Of a stretch of 19,457 nucleotides of DNA, positions 12,025-19,457 are shown in pieces. The translations under genes and the position numbers were made by a program. The notes under the pieces were generated by a model. That model did no database searches. It was not told where the DNA came from and saw only the letters and a list, made by a program, of their open reading frames with translations. This stretch comes from Acidimicrobiia bacterium. Its GTDB lineage: Bacteria; Actinomycetota; Acidimicrobiia; IMCC26256; JAENVU01. The stretch lies in the NCBI GenBank assembly GCA_016650415.1, contig JAENVU010000184.1, positions 1 through 19,457 of the forward strand, in the 5' to 3' direction. The number at the start of each line of letters is the position of its first letter. Position 1 is the stretch's first letter.

Positions 12025-13199
12025 GCGGTTCGGTCCCGCAGCACTCGGCGGAGCGGTTTGCCACCGGGAGTCCGCGGCACTTCCTCGATGGTGCGCACGT
12101 CGCGGGGGAGTTCGGCGGGTGTGAGTCCGGCGGCCGCGCCGGCGGTGCGCAGCGCCCCCAGCGTCGGTGGCGTCGCGGGGTCGGCGGGGACGACGAACGC
12201 CGTGACCCGCTCACCCCATTCCGGATCGGCGAGACCGACCACGACGAGGTCGGCGATTCCTGCGGAGTCGCGCAACGCCGCCTCGATCCTCACCGGGCTG
12301 ACGTTCACGCCACCGCTGATGATGAGGTCCTTGATCCGGTCGATGACCTCGAGTCGCCCGTCGGCGGCCCACCGTCCGATGTCGCCGGTGCGGAGCCAGC
12401 CGTCGGGACCGATACCCGCCGACGTTGCCTCCGGGTCGCGGTAGCCCGCCATCACCATCGGTCCCCGCACGAGAATCTCCGCGGTCTCGGGGTCGAGCAC
12501 GATCTCCGCGCCCGCGAGGGGATGACCGTCGTGCACACACCCGCCGCCGGTCTCGGTGAGCCCGTACGTCGTCGAGACGGCGATGCCGGCCGCCGCGGCC
12601 CGAGCGAGCACTGCCGCCGGGATGGGGCCGCCACCGAGGAGCACGCGCCGGAACCGCGCGACTCCGAGTGGGTCGGCATCGAGCACGCGGGTGAGGGTCG
12701 TCGGGACGAACGACACCAGCGAACATCGACCCGCGGCCTCGAGCACCGCGTCGCGATCGAAACGAGCGTGCGTCTCGACCGGTACGCCGTCGAAGTGCCC
12801 GCGGGCCACGATCGCGAGGCCCGCGACCGCGTGGAGCGGCAGACAGGCCAACCATCGATCCGATGGTTCGAGCCCGATCGCGTCGTGCACCGCGGCGGCC
12901 GACGCGCGCAGTCCCGCGGTCGTGAGTTGCACGAATCGCGGTGCGCCGGTGGTGCCCGAGGTCGCCACCACTGCGCCCACCTCGGCGGCAACGCCGCGAC
13001 CCGCAGGGTAGGGACGGGTCCCGTCGCGATCGACCACGTGAGTCGGTGCCAGCGCGGCGAGCCGATCCCTCAGTGTTGCGGGGTTCGGATCGAGGACTGC
13101 CACCGAATAGCCGGCGTCCCATACCCGGCGTACCGCGTCGGCGGCGGCCGGGCCGGGGAGTGCGATCGCGTGGAGCTGCGAGTCGTTCGGCCCGGTCAT
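12021..13199 (-). CDS. menE: o-Succinylbenzoate-CoA ligase
   Basis: The 392-residue protein is a member of the adenylate-forming (ANL) superfamily, in the shortened form often seen for actinobacterial MenE. It has the P-loop ATSGTTGAPRFV (79-90, with R in place of the usual K at 88), TYGLTETGG (211-219), the TGD motif (271-273), the hinge region DRIKDLIISGG (287-297) and the catalytic lysine K381 in PRTPGGKPLRRV. It activates o-succinylbenzoate with ATP and joins it to CoA, feeding MenB. The location next to menB supports the specific assignment. The ATG at 13199 lies 8 bases after a TACGCT -10 element, so the mRNA is probably leaderless. The gene is divergent from menB and shares its promoter region. 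Confidence 0.9.
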   Translation of the reverse strand: MTGPNDSQLHAIALPGPAAADAVRRVWDAGYSVAVLDPNPATLRDRLAALAPTHVVDRDGTRPYPAGRGVAAEVGAVVATSGTTGAPRFVQLTTAGLRASAAAVHDAIGLEPSDRWLACLPLHAVAGLAIVARGHFDGVPVETHARFDRDAVLEAAGRCSLVSFVPTTLTRVLDADPLGVARFRRVLLGGGPIPAAVLARAAAAGIAVSTTYGLTETGGGCVHDGHPLAGAEIVLDPETAEILVRGPMVMAGYRDPEATSAGIGPDGWLRTGDIGRWAADGRLEVIDRIKDLIISGGVNVSPVRIEAALRDSAGIADLVVVGLADPEWGERVTAFVVPADPATPPTLGALRTAGAAAGLTPAELPRDVRTIEEVPRTPGGKPLRRVLRDRTA

Positions 13200-13206
13200 T
13201 CCTCGG

Positions 13207-13233
13207 TAGCGTAACGATAGGAGTGATCACTCC
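13207..13233. promoter_or_regulatory. Divergent menE-menB promoter with 14-bp palindromic operator candidate
   Basis: TAGCGT on the plus strand (13207-13212) and TACGCT on the minus strand (13208-13213) overlap in the heptamer TAGCGTA. They could serve menB and menE respectively. Immediately to the right lies GGAGTGATCACTCC (13220-13233), a perfect palindrome. It would cover the first transcribed bases of menB and sit just upstream of the menE -10 element. A protein bound there would block menB and affect menE. TATCGT on the minus strand (13214-13219) is an alternative -10 element for menE. Confidence 0.5.
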
Positions 13234-13249
13234 CAGAGTTGGAGGAAGC

Positions 13250-14092
13250 GTGACATCGAACCCCATCCGTCCGGGCGCCGAGTGGAAGCCGACCGAAAAT
13301 TCGTTTTCGGACATCCGGTACGAGGTGTCCGACGGCATTGCCAAGCTCACGATCTGTCGGCCCGAGGTCCGCAACGCGTTCCGGCCGCAGACGTTGTTCG
13401 AGCTGCGCGATGCCTTCGAGATGGCCCGGGACGACCCGACGGTGGGCGTCATCATCCTCACGGGTGAGGGGCCGGACGCGTTCTGCTCCGGGGGCGACCA
13501 GCGGGTTCGCGGTGACGACGGGTACGTCGGCGCCGATGGGATCGGGCGGCTCAACGTGCTCGATCTCCAGATCCAGATCCGACGGTTGCCGAAGCCGGTC
13601 GTCGCGATGGTCGCGGGGTACGCGATCGGCGGCGGTCACGTGTTGCACGTGGTCTGTGACCTGACGATCGCGGCCGACAACGCCCGCTTCGGTCAGACCG
13701 GTCCGAAGGTCGGGTCGTTCGACGGGGGGTACGGCTCGGGACTGCTCGCGCGGTCCGTCGGCCAGAAGAAGGCCCGCGAGATCTGGATGCTCTGCCGTCA
13801 GTACGACGCCGCGGCCGCCCTCGACATGGGACTCGTGAACACGGTGGTGCCGCTGGCGGACCTCGAGGTCGAGACGGTGGCGTGGTGTCGGGAGATGCTC
13901 GGCATGAGCCCGCTCGCGCTGCGGATGATCAAGGCGTCGATGAACGCCGCCGACGACGGCCTCGCGGGGATCCAACAACTCGCGGGCGACGCGACCCTCC
14001 TGTACTACATGTCGGAAGAAGCCCAAGAGGGCAAGCGCGCCTATCTCGAACGGCGCCCGCCCGACTTCGATCAGTACCCGAAGCGCCCGTGA
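13250..14092 (+). CDS. menB: 1,4-Dihydroxy-2-naphthoyl-CoA synthase
   Basis: The 280-residue protein is a textbook MenB. It shows FCSGGDQRVRGD (78-89), LNVLDLQIQIRRLPKPVVAM, AGYAIGGGHVLHVVCDLTIA (122-141), FGQTGPKVGSFDGGYGSG (147-164) and a C-terminal RRPPDFDQYPKRP tail. It closes the second ring by an intramolecular Claisen reaction on o-succinylbenzoyl-CoA. The residue in QTGPKVGSFD is G151, which is the type I, bicarbonate-dependent pattern. Type II enzymes such as that of Mycobacterium carry an aspartate there. The GTG at 13250 follows a GGAGGA ribosome binding site (13241-13246). The gene is divergent from menE and is followed by menA after 10 bases. Confidence 0.95.
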   Translation: MTSNPIRPGAEWKPTENSFSDIRYEVSDGIAKLTICRPEVRNAFRPQTLFELRDAFEMARDDPTVGVIILTGEGPDAFCSGGDQRVRGDDGYVGADGIGRLNVLDLQIQIRRLPKPVVAMVAGYAIGGGHVLHVVCDLTIAADNARFGQTGPKVGSFDGGYGSGLLARSVGQKKAREIWMLCRQYDAAAALDMGLVNTVVPLADLEVETVAWCREMLGMSPLALRMIKASMNAADDGLAGIQQLAGDATLLYYMSEEAQEGKRAYLERRPPDFDQYPKRP

Positions 14093-14102
14093 CCGGTCCG
14101 GC

Positions 14103-14972
14103 GTGACGACTGCGGCGGAATGGGTCGCCGGCGCGCGGCCGCGCACGCTCGGCCTGGCAATCGCACCCGTCGTCTTGGGTACGGCCGCGGCGACCACCGA
14201 ATCGGATCTCCGACCGGCTCGGGCACTGCTTGCACTCCTGGTCGCGATCGCGCTCCAGGTCGGCGTCAACTACGCGAACGACTACGCGGACGGGATTCGC
14301 GGTACCGATGCCGATCGCCGCGGTCCGATGCGCTTGACGGCGACCGGGACGGCAACACCGGCCGCGGTCAAGCGGGCGGCGATCATCGCGCTCGGACTGG
14401 GAGCGGGATTCGGTCTGGTGCTCTCGGTGATCGTCGACCTCCGCCTGCTCCTGCTCGGTGTGGCGTCGATCGCCGCCGCATGGGGCTACACCGGCGGCCG
14501 TCGACCGTACGGCTATGCCGGTTGGGGCGAGGTCGCCGTCCTCGCGTTCTTCGGTTTCGCCGCGTGTGCAGGTTCCGCGTACGTGCAGGACGCGACGGTG
14601 CCCGCGGCGGCGTGGTGGGGTTCGCTGGTGGTGGGTCTGCCGGCCTGTGCTGTGCTCCTCGTCAACAACATTCGTGATGTCGAGACCGACACGGTGGCGG
14701 GGAAGCGCACCCTCGCGGTTCGTTTCGGTCGACCGTTCGCTACGCGCCTCTTCGTGGGTTGCCTCGTCGGGTCACTCGTGTCGGTGATCGCGATCGCGAT
14801 CGGCACCCCATCGGCCGCGGTCGGTCTCGTCGCGGTCGTCTTCGCCCTCGGGCCGATTCGGCTGGTGGTGCGACGCAGCGATCCGCCGTCGTTGGTGGCC
14901 GCGCTCGTCGGGACGGTCCGGTTCACGATCGTGGTCGCGCTGCTCACGGCCATCGGACTCGGCTTCGGATGA
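14103..14972 (+). CDS. menA: 1,4-Dihydroxy-2-naphthoate polyprenyltransferase
   Basis: The 289-residue membrane protein has eight or nine hydrophobic segments and both UbiA-superfamily aspartate motifs: NYANDYADGIRGTD (57-70, with D60 and D63) and NNIRDVETDTVAGKRTLAV (188-206, with D192 and D196). It also has the MenA-type beginning WVAGARPRTLGLAIAPV. It transfers a polyprenyl chain to dihydroxynaphthoate in the membrane, giving demethylmenaquinone. The GTG at 14103 lies 10 bases after the menB stop and has no clear ribosome binding site, so it is probably read by ribosomes leaving menB. The stop overlaps the start of menC (ATGA). Confidence 0.95.
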   Translation: MTTAAEWVAGARPRTLGLAIAPVVLGTAAATTESDLRPARALLALLVAIALQVGVNYANDYADGIRGTDADRRGPMRLTATGTATPAAVKRAAIIALGLGAGFGLVLSVIVDLRLLLLGVASIAAAWGYTGGRRPYGYAGWGEVAVLAFFGFAACAGSAYVQDATVPAAAWWGSLVVGLPACAVLLVNNIRDVETDTVAGKRTLAVRFGRPFATRLFVGCLVGSLVSVIAIAIGTPSAAVGLVAVVFALGPIRLVVRRSDPPSLVAALVGTVRFTIVVALLTAIGLGFG

Positions 14973-15832
14973 TCGCCGAGTACCGGCTCCGCATCGGAGC
15001 GCGCGCGGTGGTGCTGCTCGAAGGTCCGATGGGGTGGGGCGAGTACTCGCCGCTCCCGGGGTATCCGTGTGATCCCGAGCGGGCGATGGCGGCGGCGACC
15101 GAAGCGGCGGCCGAGGGATGGCCGCCGTTCGTGCGCACGACCGTGCCGGTGAACGGGTTGGTGCCGGCGACGGGGCCGCTGCCATCCGCGTCGACGCTCG
15201 CCGATTGGGGGACACCTCCGACCGTCAAGCTCAAGGTGGGTCGCGGCGATCCGGCCGGCGACGTGCGGCGGGTCGCCGAGTTGCGGGACCACATCGGGCG
15301 CGACGCGCGGATCCGCGTGGATGCCAACGGGGCGTGGGACATCGACACCGCGGTGGCCACCCTCACGGCGATGGCCGATTCCGATCTCGAGTTCGCCGAA
15401 CAACCCGTGGCCGACCTCGACGATTTGGGCGCAGTACGTCGACGGGTGCCGATGCCGGTGGCCGCGGACGAGTGCGTTCGCACGGTGGCCGATGCCCGGC
15501 GGCTCGGCGCGACGGGCGCCGCCGACCTCATCGTGTTGAAGGTGCAACCGGCCGGGGGCGTGCGGGCCGCCCTCGCGATTGCCGCCGCGGCCGCGGTGCC
15601 CGCCGTCGTGACCTCGATGTTCGAGACGTCGATCGGGCTCGCCGCCGGTCTGGCGCTCGCGGCGGCCCTGCCCGAACTGCCCTACGCGTGCGGGCTCGCC
15701 ACCCTGGATGCGATCGCCGGCGATGTCACCGATCGGCCGCTGGTGCCGATCGCGGGTGCACTCTCGATCGACGATCACTTCCCGCCGGTGCCGACGCCGG
15801 CGCTCCTTCGCCGCTACGCGGTCGCGTCGTGA
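14969..15832 (+). CDS. menC: o-Succinylbenzoate synthase
   Basis: The 287-residue protein belongs to the enolase superfamily. The KxK motif is TVKLKVGRG, with K87 and K89. The three metal ligands are D118 (RVDANGAWD), E144 (EFAEQPV) and D167 (VAADECV), and the second catalytic lysine is K191 (IVLKVQPAGG). It dehydrates SHCHC to o-succinylbenzoate. The N-terminal capping domain is short, as is usual for actinobacterial MenC. The ATG at 14969 overlaps the menA stop by 4 bases, which fixes the start; the longer frame runs through menA in the wrong phase. The 3' end overlaps the convergent menH by 19 bp, inside a 12-bp duplication. Confidence 0.93.
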   Translation: MIAEYRLRIGARAVVLLEGPMGWGEYSPLPGYPCDPERAMAAATEAAAEGWPPFVRTTVPVNGLVPATGPLPSASTLADWGTPPTVKLKVGRGDPAGDVRRVAELRDHIGRDARIRVDANGAWDIDTAVATLTAMADSDLEFAEQPVADLDDLGAVRRRVPMPVAADECVRTVADARRLGATGAADLIVLKVQPAGGVRAALAIAAAAAVPAVVTSMFETSIGLAAGLALAAALPELPYACGLATLDAIAGDVTDRPLVPIAGALSIDDHFPPVPTPALLRRYAVAS

Positions 15833-16527
15833 ATCGCGTCGTGAATCGCGCCGATCACCGCGGCCAGCGCGGCGGGGCATTCGAGCGGCAACGCGTGACC
15901 GCCATCGAGACTGACCAGCGCGGCATCGGGGATCTGCGTGGCGATCTCGTTGCCGATCGCGGTGTAGCGCGCATCGGCGGTCCCCACGACCACGGTCGTC
16001 GGCACGGTGATCGACGCCAGCCGATCGTGCAGGGGTGCCATTGCTCCCTGACCCAGCGCGACCATCTGATTCGCCAGCTGCGCAGCCGTCATCGTCGCGG
16101 CGCGCTCGTCGATCATGGCGTCCTCCCGGGACAGCGTGGAGAACAAGGGCTGCGCCAGCCACTGATCGAGGAACCCGGGTACGCCGAGCGCGTGAATCGT
16201 GGCCGCGCGCTCGCGGTCGAGTGCGATCCGTGCCTCCCGCTGGGCGGGGTCGAGGATGCCGAGCCCGGTGCTCACCAGGACGAGGCGCGTGACGAGGTCG
16301 GGGCGGTCGATGGCGAGGCGCAGTGCGAGGCGCCCGCCCATCGAGTAGCCGATGTAGCACGCGGGTCCCGAGGACGCACCGATTGCGGATGCAGTGGCGA
16401 CGAAGTCGAGACCGTCGGGGACGTCCACCGCTCTCGCGTCGCGCCGGGCCTTCTCGGGCAGTGCGGCGATCACCCGGTCCCAGGTGCTCGCGGGCTGCGA
16501 GAAACCGGGGACGAAGGCGAGCCGCAT
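15814..16527 (-). CDS. menH: 2-Succinyl-6-hydroxy-2,4-cyclohexadiene-1-carboxylate synthase
   Basis: The 237-residue alpha/beta hydrolase has the nucleophile elbow IGYSMGGRLALR with S62, the acid D185 (VVGTADARY) and the histidine H211 (DGGHALPLE), which is the MenH-type triad. The N-terminal FVPGFSQPASTWDRVI provides the oxyanion region. It eliminates pyruvate from SEPHCHC to give SHCHC, between the MenD and MenC steps. General alpha/beta hydrolases look similar, and the location between menC and menD decides the assignment. It lies on the opposite strand from both neighbours, overlaps menC by 19 bp at the 3' end and starts only 14 bp from the divergent menD. I see no clear -10 element for it. 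Confidence 0.88.
   Translation of the reverse strand: MRLAFVPGFSQPASTWDRVIAALPEKARRDARAVDVPDGLDFVATASAIGASSGPACYIGYSMGGRLALRLAIDRPDLVTRLVLVSTGLGILDPAQREARIALDRERAATIHALGVPGFLDQWLAQPLFSTLSREDAMIDERAATMTAAQLANQMVALGQGAMAPLHDRLASITVPTTVVVGTADARYTAIGNEIATQIPDAALVSLDGGHALPLECPAALAAVIGAIHDAIHDATA
15825..15850. repeat. 12-bp tandem duplication in the menC/menH overlap
   Basis: CGTCGTGAATCG occurs twice in direct succession (15825-15836 and 15837-15848), followed by CG. The first copy contains the menC stop codon. The second copy holds another in-frame TGA, so a backup stop exists for menC. On the other strand the duplication adds one IHDA unit to the C-terminus of MenH, which ends AIHDAIHDATA. Confidence 0.7.
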
Positions 16528-16541
16528 CGAGGAATGGTGGC

Positions 16542-18269
16542 ATGACCCGAGAGCTGAACTCTGCCTTCACGCGCACCCTCGTCGACGAGTGGGTGCGCGG
16601 TGGGGTGACGGATGTCGTGATCTCGCCCGGCTCGCGCTCGGCTCCACTGGTGTACGCCGTCGCGGCCGATGGCCGCCTGGCCCGCCACATCGTGCTCGAC
16701 GAACGGGCCGCCGCGTTCGTGGCGGTCGGTCTGGGGCGGGCGACGGGTCGGCCGGCGGTGGTCGTGACGACGTCGGGGACTGCGGCCGCAAACCTGCATC
16801 CGGCGGTCCTCGAGGCCCATCACGGATTCGTGCCCCTCATCGTGTGCACCGCCGATCGTCCCCCCGTGCTGCGAGGTACCGGCGCGCCGCAGACGATCGA
16901 TCAACGCAACCTGTTCGGTCCCGCGGCTCGCTGGTTCGTCGACGTTCCCGTCCCCAGTCACGATCCCGATTCCGGCGACACCTGGCGGACGCTGGGCGCG
17001 CGGTCGGTCCTGGAGGCGACGGGAGTCCGGCCCGGGCCCGTGCACCTGAATCTCGCGTTTGCCGAACCACTGGTGCCGGCGGACGGCACCGGGCCCGTTC
17101 CGGCCGGTCGCGATGGCAGCGCACCCTGGGTCGACGGACCGACGCGAGACACCCGCCGGTTGTCGCCGGACGCGGTGGATGCGCTCGCCGATCGGATCGC
17201 CGGCCGACCCCGCGGGCTCCTGATCGCCGGCGGGGGACACGGCGTTGCCCCATCGGTCGTGGAGCGGTTCGCCGCCGCCACGGGCTGGCCGATCGTTGCG
17301 GACCTCGTGTCGGGGCTGGGCCCGGTGTCGGGGGCGGTCCCGCGCGTCGAGGCGCTGATGCGGGACCCGCGGTTCCTGGCCGGCCATACGCCTGATCTGG
17401 CCCTGCGCATCGGTGCCCCCATCACGAGCACCACGGTGATTCGCGGGCTCGAAGGAGCCCGGACGGAGACGCTCTTGCTCGATCCCGACGCCCGCTGGAG
17501 TGAGCCGGTGTACGCCGCCTCGACGGTCGTTGCGGCCGATCCCGGATGGCTCCTCGGCGAGTTGGCCGACCGGGCCGAGATGCGGGGACGTCCGGATCCG
17601 GCGTGGCGGACGAGTTGGGAGCAGGCGAACGCCGCGGCCACCGCCGCGGTCGACGCGACCCTCGACACCTGGCCGGAGTGTTCCGAACCCCGCGCCGCCC
17701 GCGACGTCGTGCGCACGCTGCCCTTCGGGGCGTCGCTCGTGGTGGCGTCGAGCATGCCGGTCCGTGACGTCGAGTGGTTCGGCTCGCCGCGTGAGGACAT
17801 CACCGTGTTCGCGAATCGGGGAGTCAACGGCATCGACGGGTTCGTGGCGACCGCGGTGGGGGTGGCGTGCGGCCGAGCGCGTCCCGTGGTCGCGTTCTGT
17901 GGCGACCTCAGCTTTCTGCACGACGGTGGCGGACGCCTCGCGGCTGTGTCGTCGGCGCCGAACCTCGTGATCGTCGTGGTCGACAACAACGGCGGTGGGA
18001 TCTTCTCGTTCCTCCCCCAAGCCGAGGGCCCCGACGGGTTCGAGGAACTCTTCGGCACTCCACCTGATGTCGATCTCGCCGCGCTGGCGCGTGCCCACGG
18101 ATTCGCGACCACGGTCGTCGACGCGCCGGAAAGCGTTGCGGGCGCGGTGACGGCGGCCATCGCCGGGCACGAACCCTCGGTGGTCATCGTGCGGACGGAT
18201 CGGGCGCGCAACGTGGAGCATCACGCCGAGGTGTGGGCCGCGGTGGCCGAGGCGATCAGCGCGTCGTGA
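16542..18269 (+). CDS. menD: 2-Succinyl-5-enolpyruvyl-6-hydroxy-3-cyclohexene-1-carboxylate synthase
   Basis: The 575-residue thiamine-diphosphate enzyme contains SPGSRSAPL (28-36), the cofactor-activating E54 (LDERAAAFVAVGLG), TTSGTAAANLHPAV and TADRPPVLRGTGAPQTIDQ. Late in the protein comes the metal and cofactor site CGDLSFLHDGGG (D455), followed by VVDNNGGGIFSFLPQAEG. These are all hallmark MenD motifs and the length fits the family. It joins isochorismate to the succinic semialdehyde unit derived from 2-oxoglutarate. The ATG at 16542 follows GAGGA at 16529-16533 with 8-base spacing. The gene is divergent from menH, and its last 14 bases overlap the convergent menF. Confidence 0.95.
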   Translation: MTRELNSAFTRTLVDEWVRGGVTDVVISPGSRSAPLVYAVAADGRLARHIVLDERAAAFVAVGLGRATGRPAVVVTTSGTAAANLHPAVLEAHHGFVPLIVCTADRPPVLRGTGAPQTIDQRNLFGPAARWFVDVPVPSHDPDSGDTWRTLGARSVLEATGVRPGPVHLNLAFAEPLVPADGTGPVPAGRDGSAPWVDGPTRDTRRLSPDAVDALADRIAGRPRGLLIAGGGHGVAPSVVERFAAATGWPIVADLVSGLGPVSGAVPRVEALMRDPRFLAGHTPDLALRIGAPITSTTVIRGLEGARTETLLLDPDARWSEPVYAASTVVAADPGWLLGELADRAEMRGRPDPAWRTSWEQANAAATAAVDATLDTWPECSEPRAARDVVRTLPFGASLVVASSMPVRDVEWFGSPREDITVFANRGVNGIDGFVATAVGVACGRARPVVAFCGDLSFLHDGGGRLAAVSSAPNLVIVVVDNNGGGIFSFLPQAEGPDGFEELFGTPPDVDLAALARAHGFATTVVDAPESVAGAVTAAIAGHEPSVVIVRTDRARNVEHHAEVWAAVAEAISAS

Positions 18270-19449
18270 GGGCGTGGAGGATCGGTTCGAGTTTCGCGGT
18301 GGTCTCGGCCCACTCGCTCTCGACGACACTGCCGGCCACGATGCCGGCGCCGGCGTGCACGATCGCGGTGGCACCATCGAGCTGCGCCCCGCGGAGCGCG
18401 ACCGCGAACTCGCCGTCGCCCCGCTGATCCACCCATCCGACCGGGCCCGCGTATTTGCCCCGGGGCACGGTCTCGAAGCGGCGGATCAGGTCGAGTGCGA
18501 CGCCGCGGGGAACGCCACCGACCGCCGGGGTGGGGTGGAGCGCCCGCGCGAGACCCAGGGCGCTCGGCGTCTCCGGTCCCGCGGTCGCAGACACGTTGGT
18601 GACGAGATGGGCCACGTCCGGGAGCTCGGTGACCTCCGGGTTCCCGGCGACGACGTCCTGACAGTGCTCGCCGAGCACCTCGGTGATCGCGGCGATGACG
18701 ACGCGATGCTCGTGCTGTTGTTTCGTGGACTGGGTCAGCCGTTCGGCCGGTGCACGGTCGGGTGCGACGGGCTCGGTCCCGGCAAGTGGTCGGGCGGTCA
18801 CGGCGTTGCCGGTGCGGCGGATGAGCAGTTCGGGAGACGCGCCGACGAACCCGTCGTGGGCGTATAGGAAGCGATCGGGTTCTCGGGTCGCGAGCCGGCG
18901 AAGCACCCACGCGGGCTCGATGGGTTGGTCGGCTTCGACCCGGATGGCGCGAGCCAGGACCACCTTGACGAGGGTGCCGTCCTCGATCGCCGCGAGCGCG
19001 GCGGCCACCGCCTGATCCCAACGGGCGCGGTCCATGAGTTCACGGATGACGAGGTGACCCAGCGCGCCGGTCCCCAATGAGCTGGTACCAACCGCGACGG
19101 GAGTAGTCGCGCGGGTCGTCGCGTCGGTCCCGATCTCGGTCCGCCAGGCGCTGCCATCGGCCCGACGACCCTCGACCCAGGCCGGGATGATCATGGACGC
19201 GGGAGTCGCGGCATCGAACGGAAGGTGGCCGACGGCGATGGCGCCGGTGCCCCGGTCGGACACCTCATCACGAACTGTGATCTGGGCGAGGGCATCCTCG
19301 ATGTGGTCGGGATCGACTCGCGCGGTCACGCCCCCGGTCACGAAACCGATGCCATCACGGATCCAGGCGAACCCATCGGGACCGAGTCGACCGATGAGGT
19401 CACCGCCGTCGTCGACGACGCGCGTTCGGGCGACGAGTGATCCGGTCAT
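18256..19449 (-). CDS. menF: Isochorismate synthase
   Basis: The 397-residue protein is a chorismate-binding enzyme. It has VKVVLAR with the catalytic K162, GASPELL (E207), PLAGTEP (221-227), HEHRVVI with the metal ligand E247, HLVTNVSA (281-288), LHPTPAVGGVPRG (304-316), RGKYAGPVGWVD (330-341) and GAGIVAGS followed by SEWAET near the end. It converts chorismate to isochorismate, the entry step of this pathway; siderophore or salicylate paralogues look alike, but the men context favours MenF. The ATG at 19449 is 8 bases from the window edge and the frame stays open to that edge, so a start further upstream cannot be excluded. The 3' end overlaps menD by 14 bp. Confidence 0.9.
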   Translation of the reverse strand: MTGSLVARTRVVDDGGDLIGRLGPDGFAWIRDGIGFVTGGVTARVDPDHIEDALAQITVRDEVSDRGTGAIAVGHLPFDAATPASMIIPAWVEGRRADGSAWRTEIGTDATTRATTPVAVGTSSLGTGALGHLVIRELMDRARWDQAVAAALAAIEDGTLVKVVLARAIRVEADQPIEPAWVLRRLATREPDRFLYAHDGFVGASPELLIRRTGNAVTARPLAGTEPVAPDRAPAERLTQSTKQQHEHRVVIAAITEVLGEHCQDVVAGNPEVTELPDVAHLVTNVSATAGPETPSALGLARALHPTPAVGGVPRGVALDLIRRFETVPRGKYAGPVGWVDQRGDGEFAVALRGAQLDGATAIVHAGAGIVAGSVVESEWAETTAKLEPILHALTTR

Positions 19450-19457
19450 AGCCGACA

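Noticed and set aside
12211..13554. 447-codon minus-strand frame overlapping menE and menB
   Set aside because: Out of phase with MenE, Arg/Gly-rich, and it would span the divergent promoter.
14513..16690. 725-codon minus-strand frame across menA, menC and menH
   Set aside because: It crosses three well-identified genes and has a low-complexity Arg/His/Gly-rich product. The menH frame on the same strand is a different phase.
1..19457. CRISPR arrays, tRNA or rRNA genes, insertion sequences and intrinsic terminators with T-runs
   Set aside because: None seen on reading both strands. The hairpins found lack T-runs and the only repeats have two copies.

Overview
The window is a gene-dense, high-GC stretch of a bacterial chromosome. 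Coding strands are biased to G/C in third positions and GTG starts are frequent. Many promoters carry only a TANNNT -10 element placed 6-8 bases before the start codon, which implies leaderless mRNAs. Together with the gene families seen, this points to an actinobacterium. A member of Acidimicrobiia is my best guess, but this is an inference with no marker gene behind it. I see no rRNA, tRNA, CRISPR array, insertion sequence or phage gene.

Left part (1-3,600): the 5' end of a zinc-type alcohol dehydrogenase, a short two-helix membrane protein, and a divergent dihydropteroate-synthase-like gene. The last two are fired from one symmetric back-to-back promoter at 548-561. A minus-strand two-component pair follows: a LuxR-type response regulator and a GAF-containing HisKA_3 histidine kinase, overlapping by 4 bases. 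The segment 3,583-3,921 is gene-poor and holds a 22-bp-period tandem repeat and a possible gene remnant.

Middle part (3,900-8,250): a conserved-looking hypothetical protein on the minus strand, then a gene-free stretch (4,609-4,994) that reads as a structured leader RNA. Its two 7-bp helices exclude each other, and one of them traps the ribosome binding site of a 28-residue membrane microprotein. Two membrane-anchored HD-domain proteins follow in one operon. The first keeps the HD residues but lacks the GYP signature. The second has lost the HD pair. A DUF5317-like membrane protein lies tail to tail with them. This is the part most likely to hold something undescribed.

Right part (8,240-12,024): a crotonase, a small hypothetical protein on the other strand, and a plus-strand set made of an acyl-CoA carboxylase carboxyltransferase, a 72-residue biotin carrier protein and a second crotonase. 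The crotonases lack one or both catalytic glutamates of classical enoyl-CoA hydratase. No biotin carboxylase gene is present here.

Far right (12,021-19,449): an almost complete classical menaquinone pathway in the order menE(-) menB(+) menA(+) menC(+) menH(-) menD(+) menF(-). MenF makes isochorismate, MenD makes SEPHCHC, MenH makes SHCHC, MenC makes o-succinylbenzoate, MenE activates it with CoA, MenB closes the naphthoate ring and MenA prenylates it. The final methyltransferase and the DHNA-CoA thioesterase are not in the window. Strands alternate, and three convergent gene ends in this part overlap (ECH/menE, menC/menH, menD/menF). The divergent menE-menB promoter carries a perfect 14-bp palindrome, a candidate operator controlling the last steps of the pathway.
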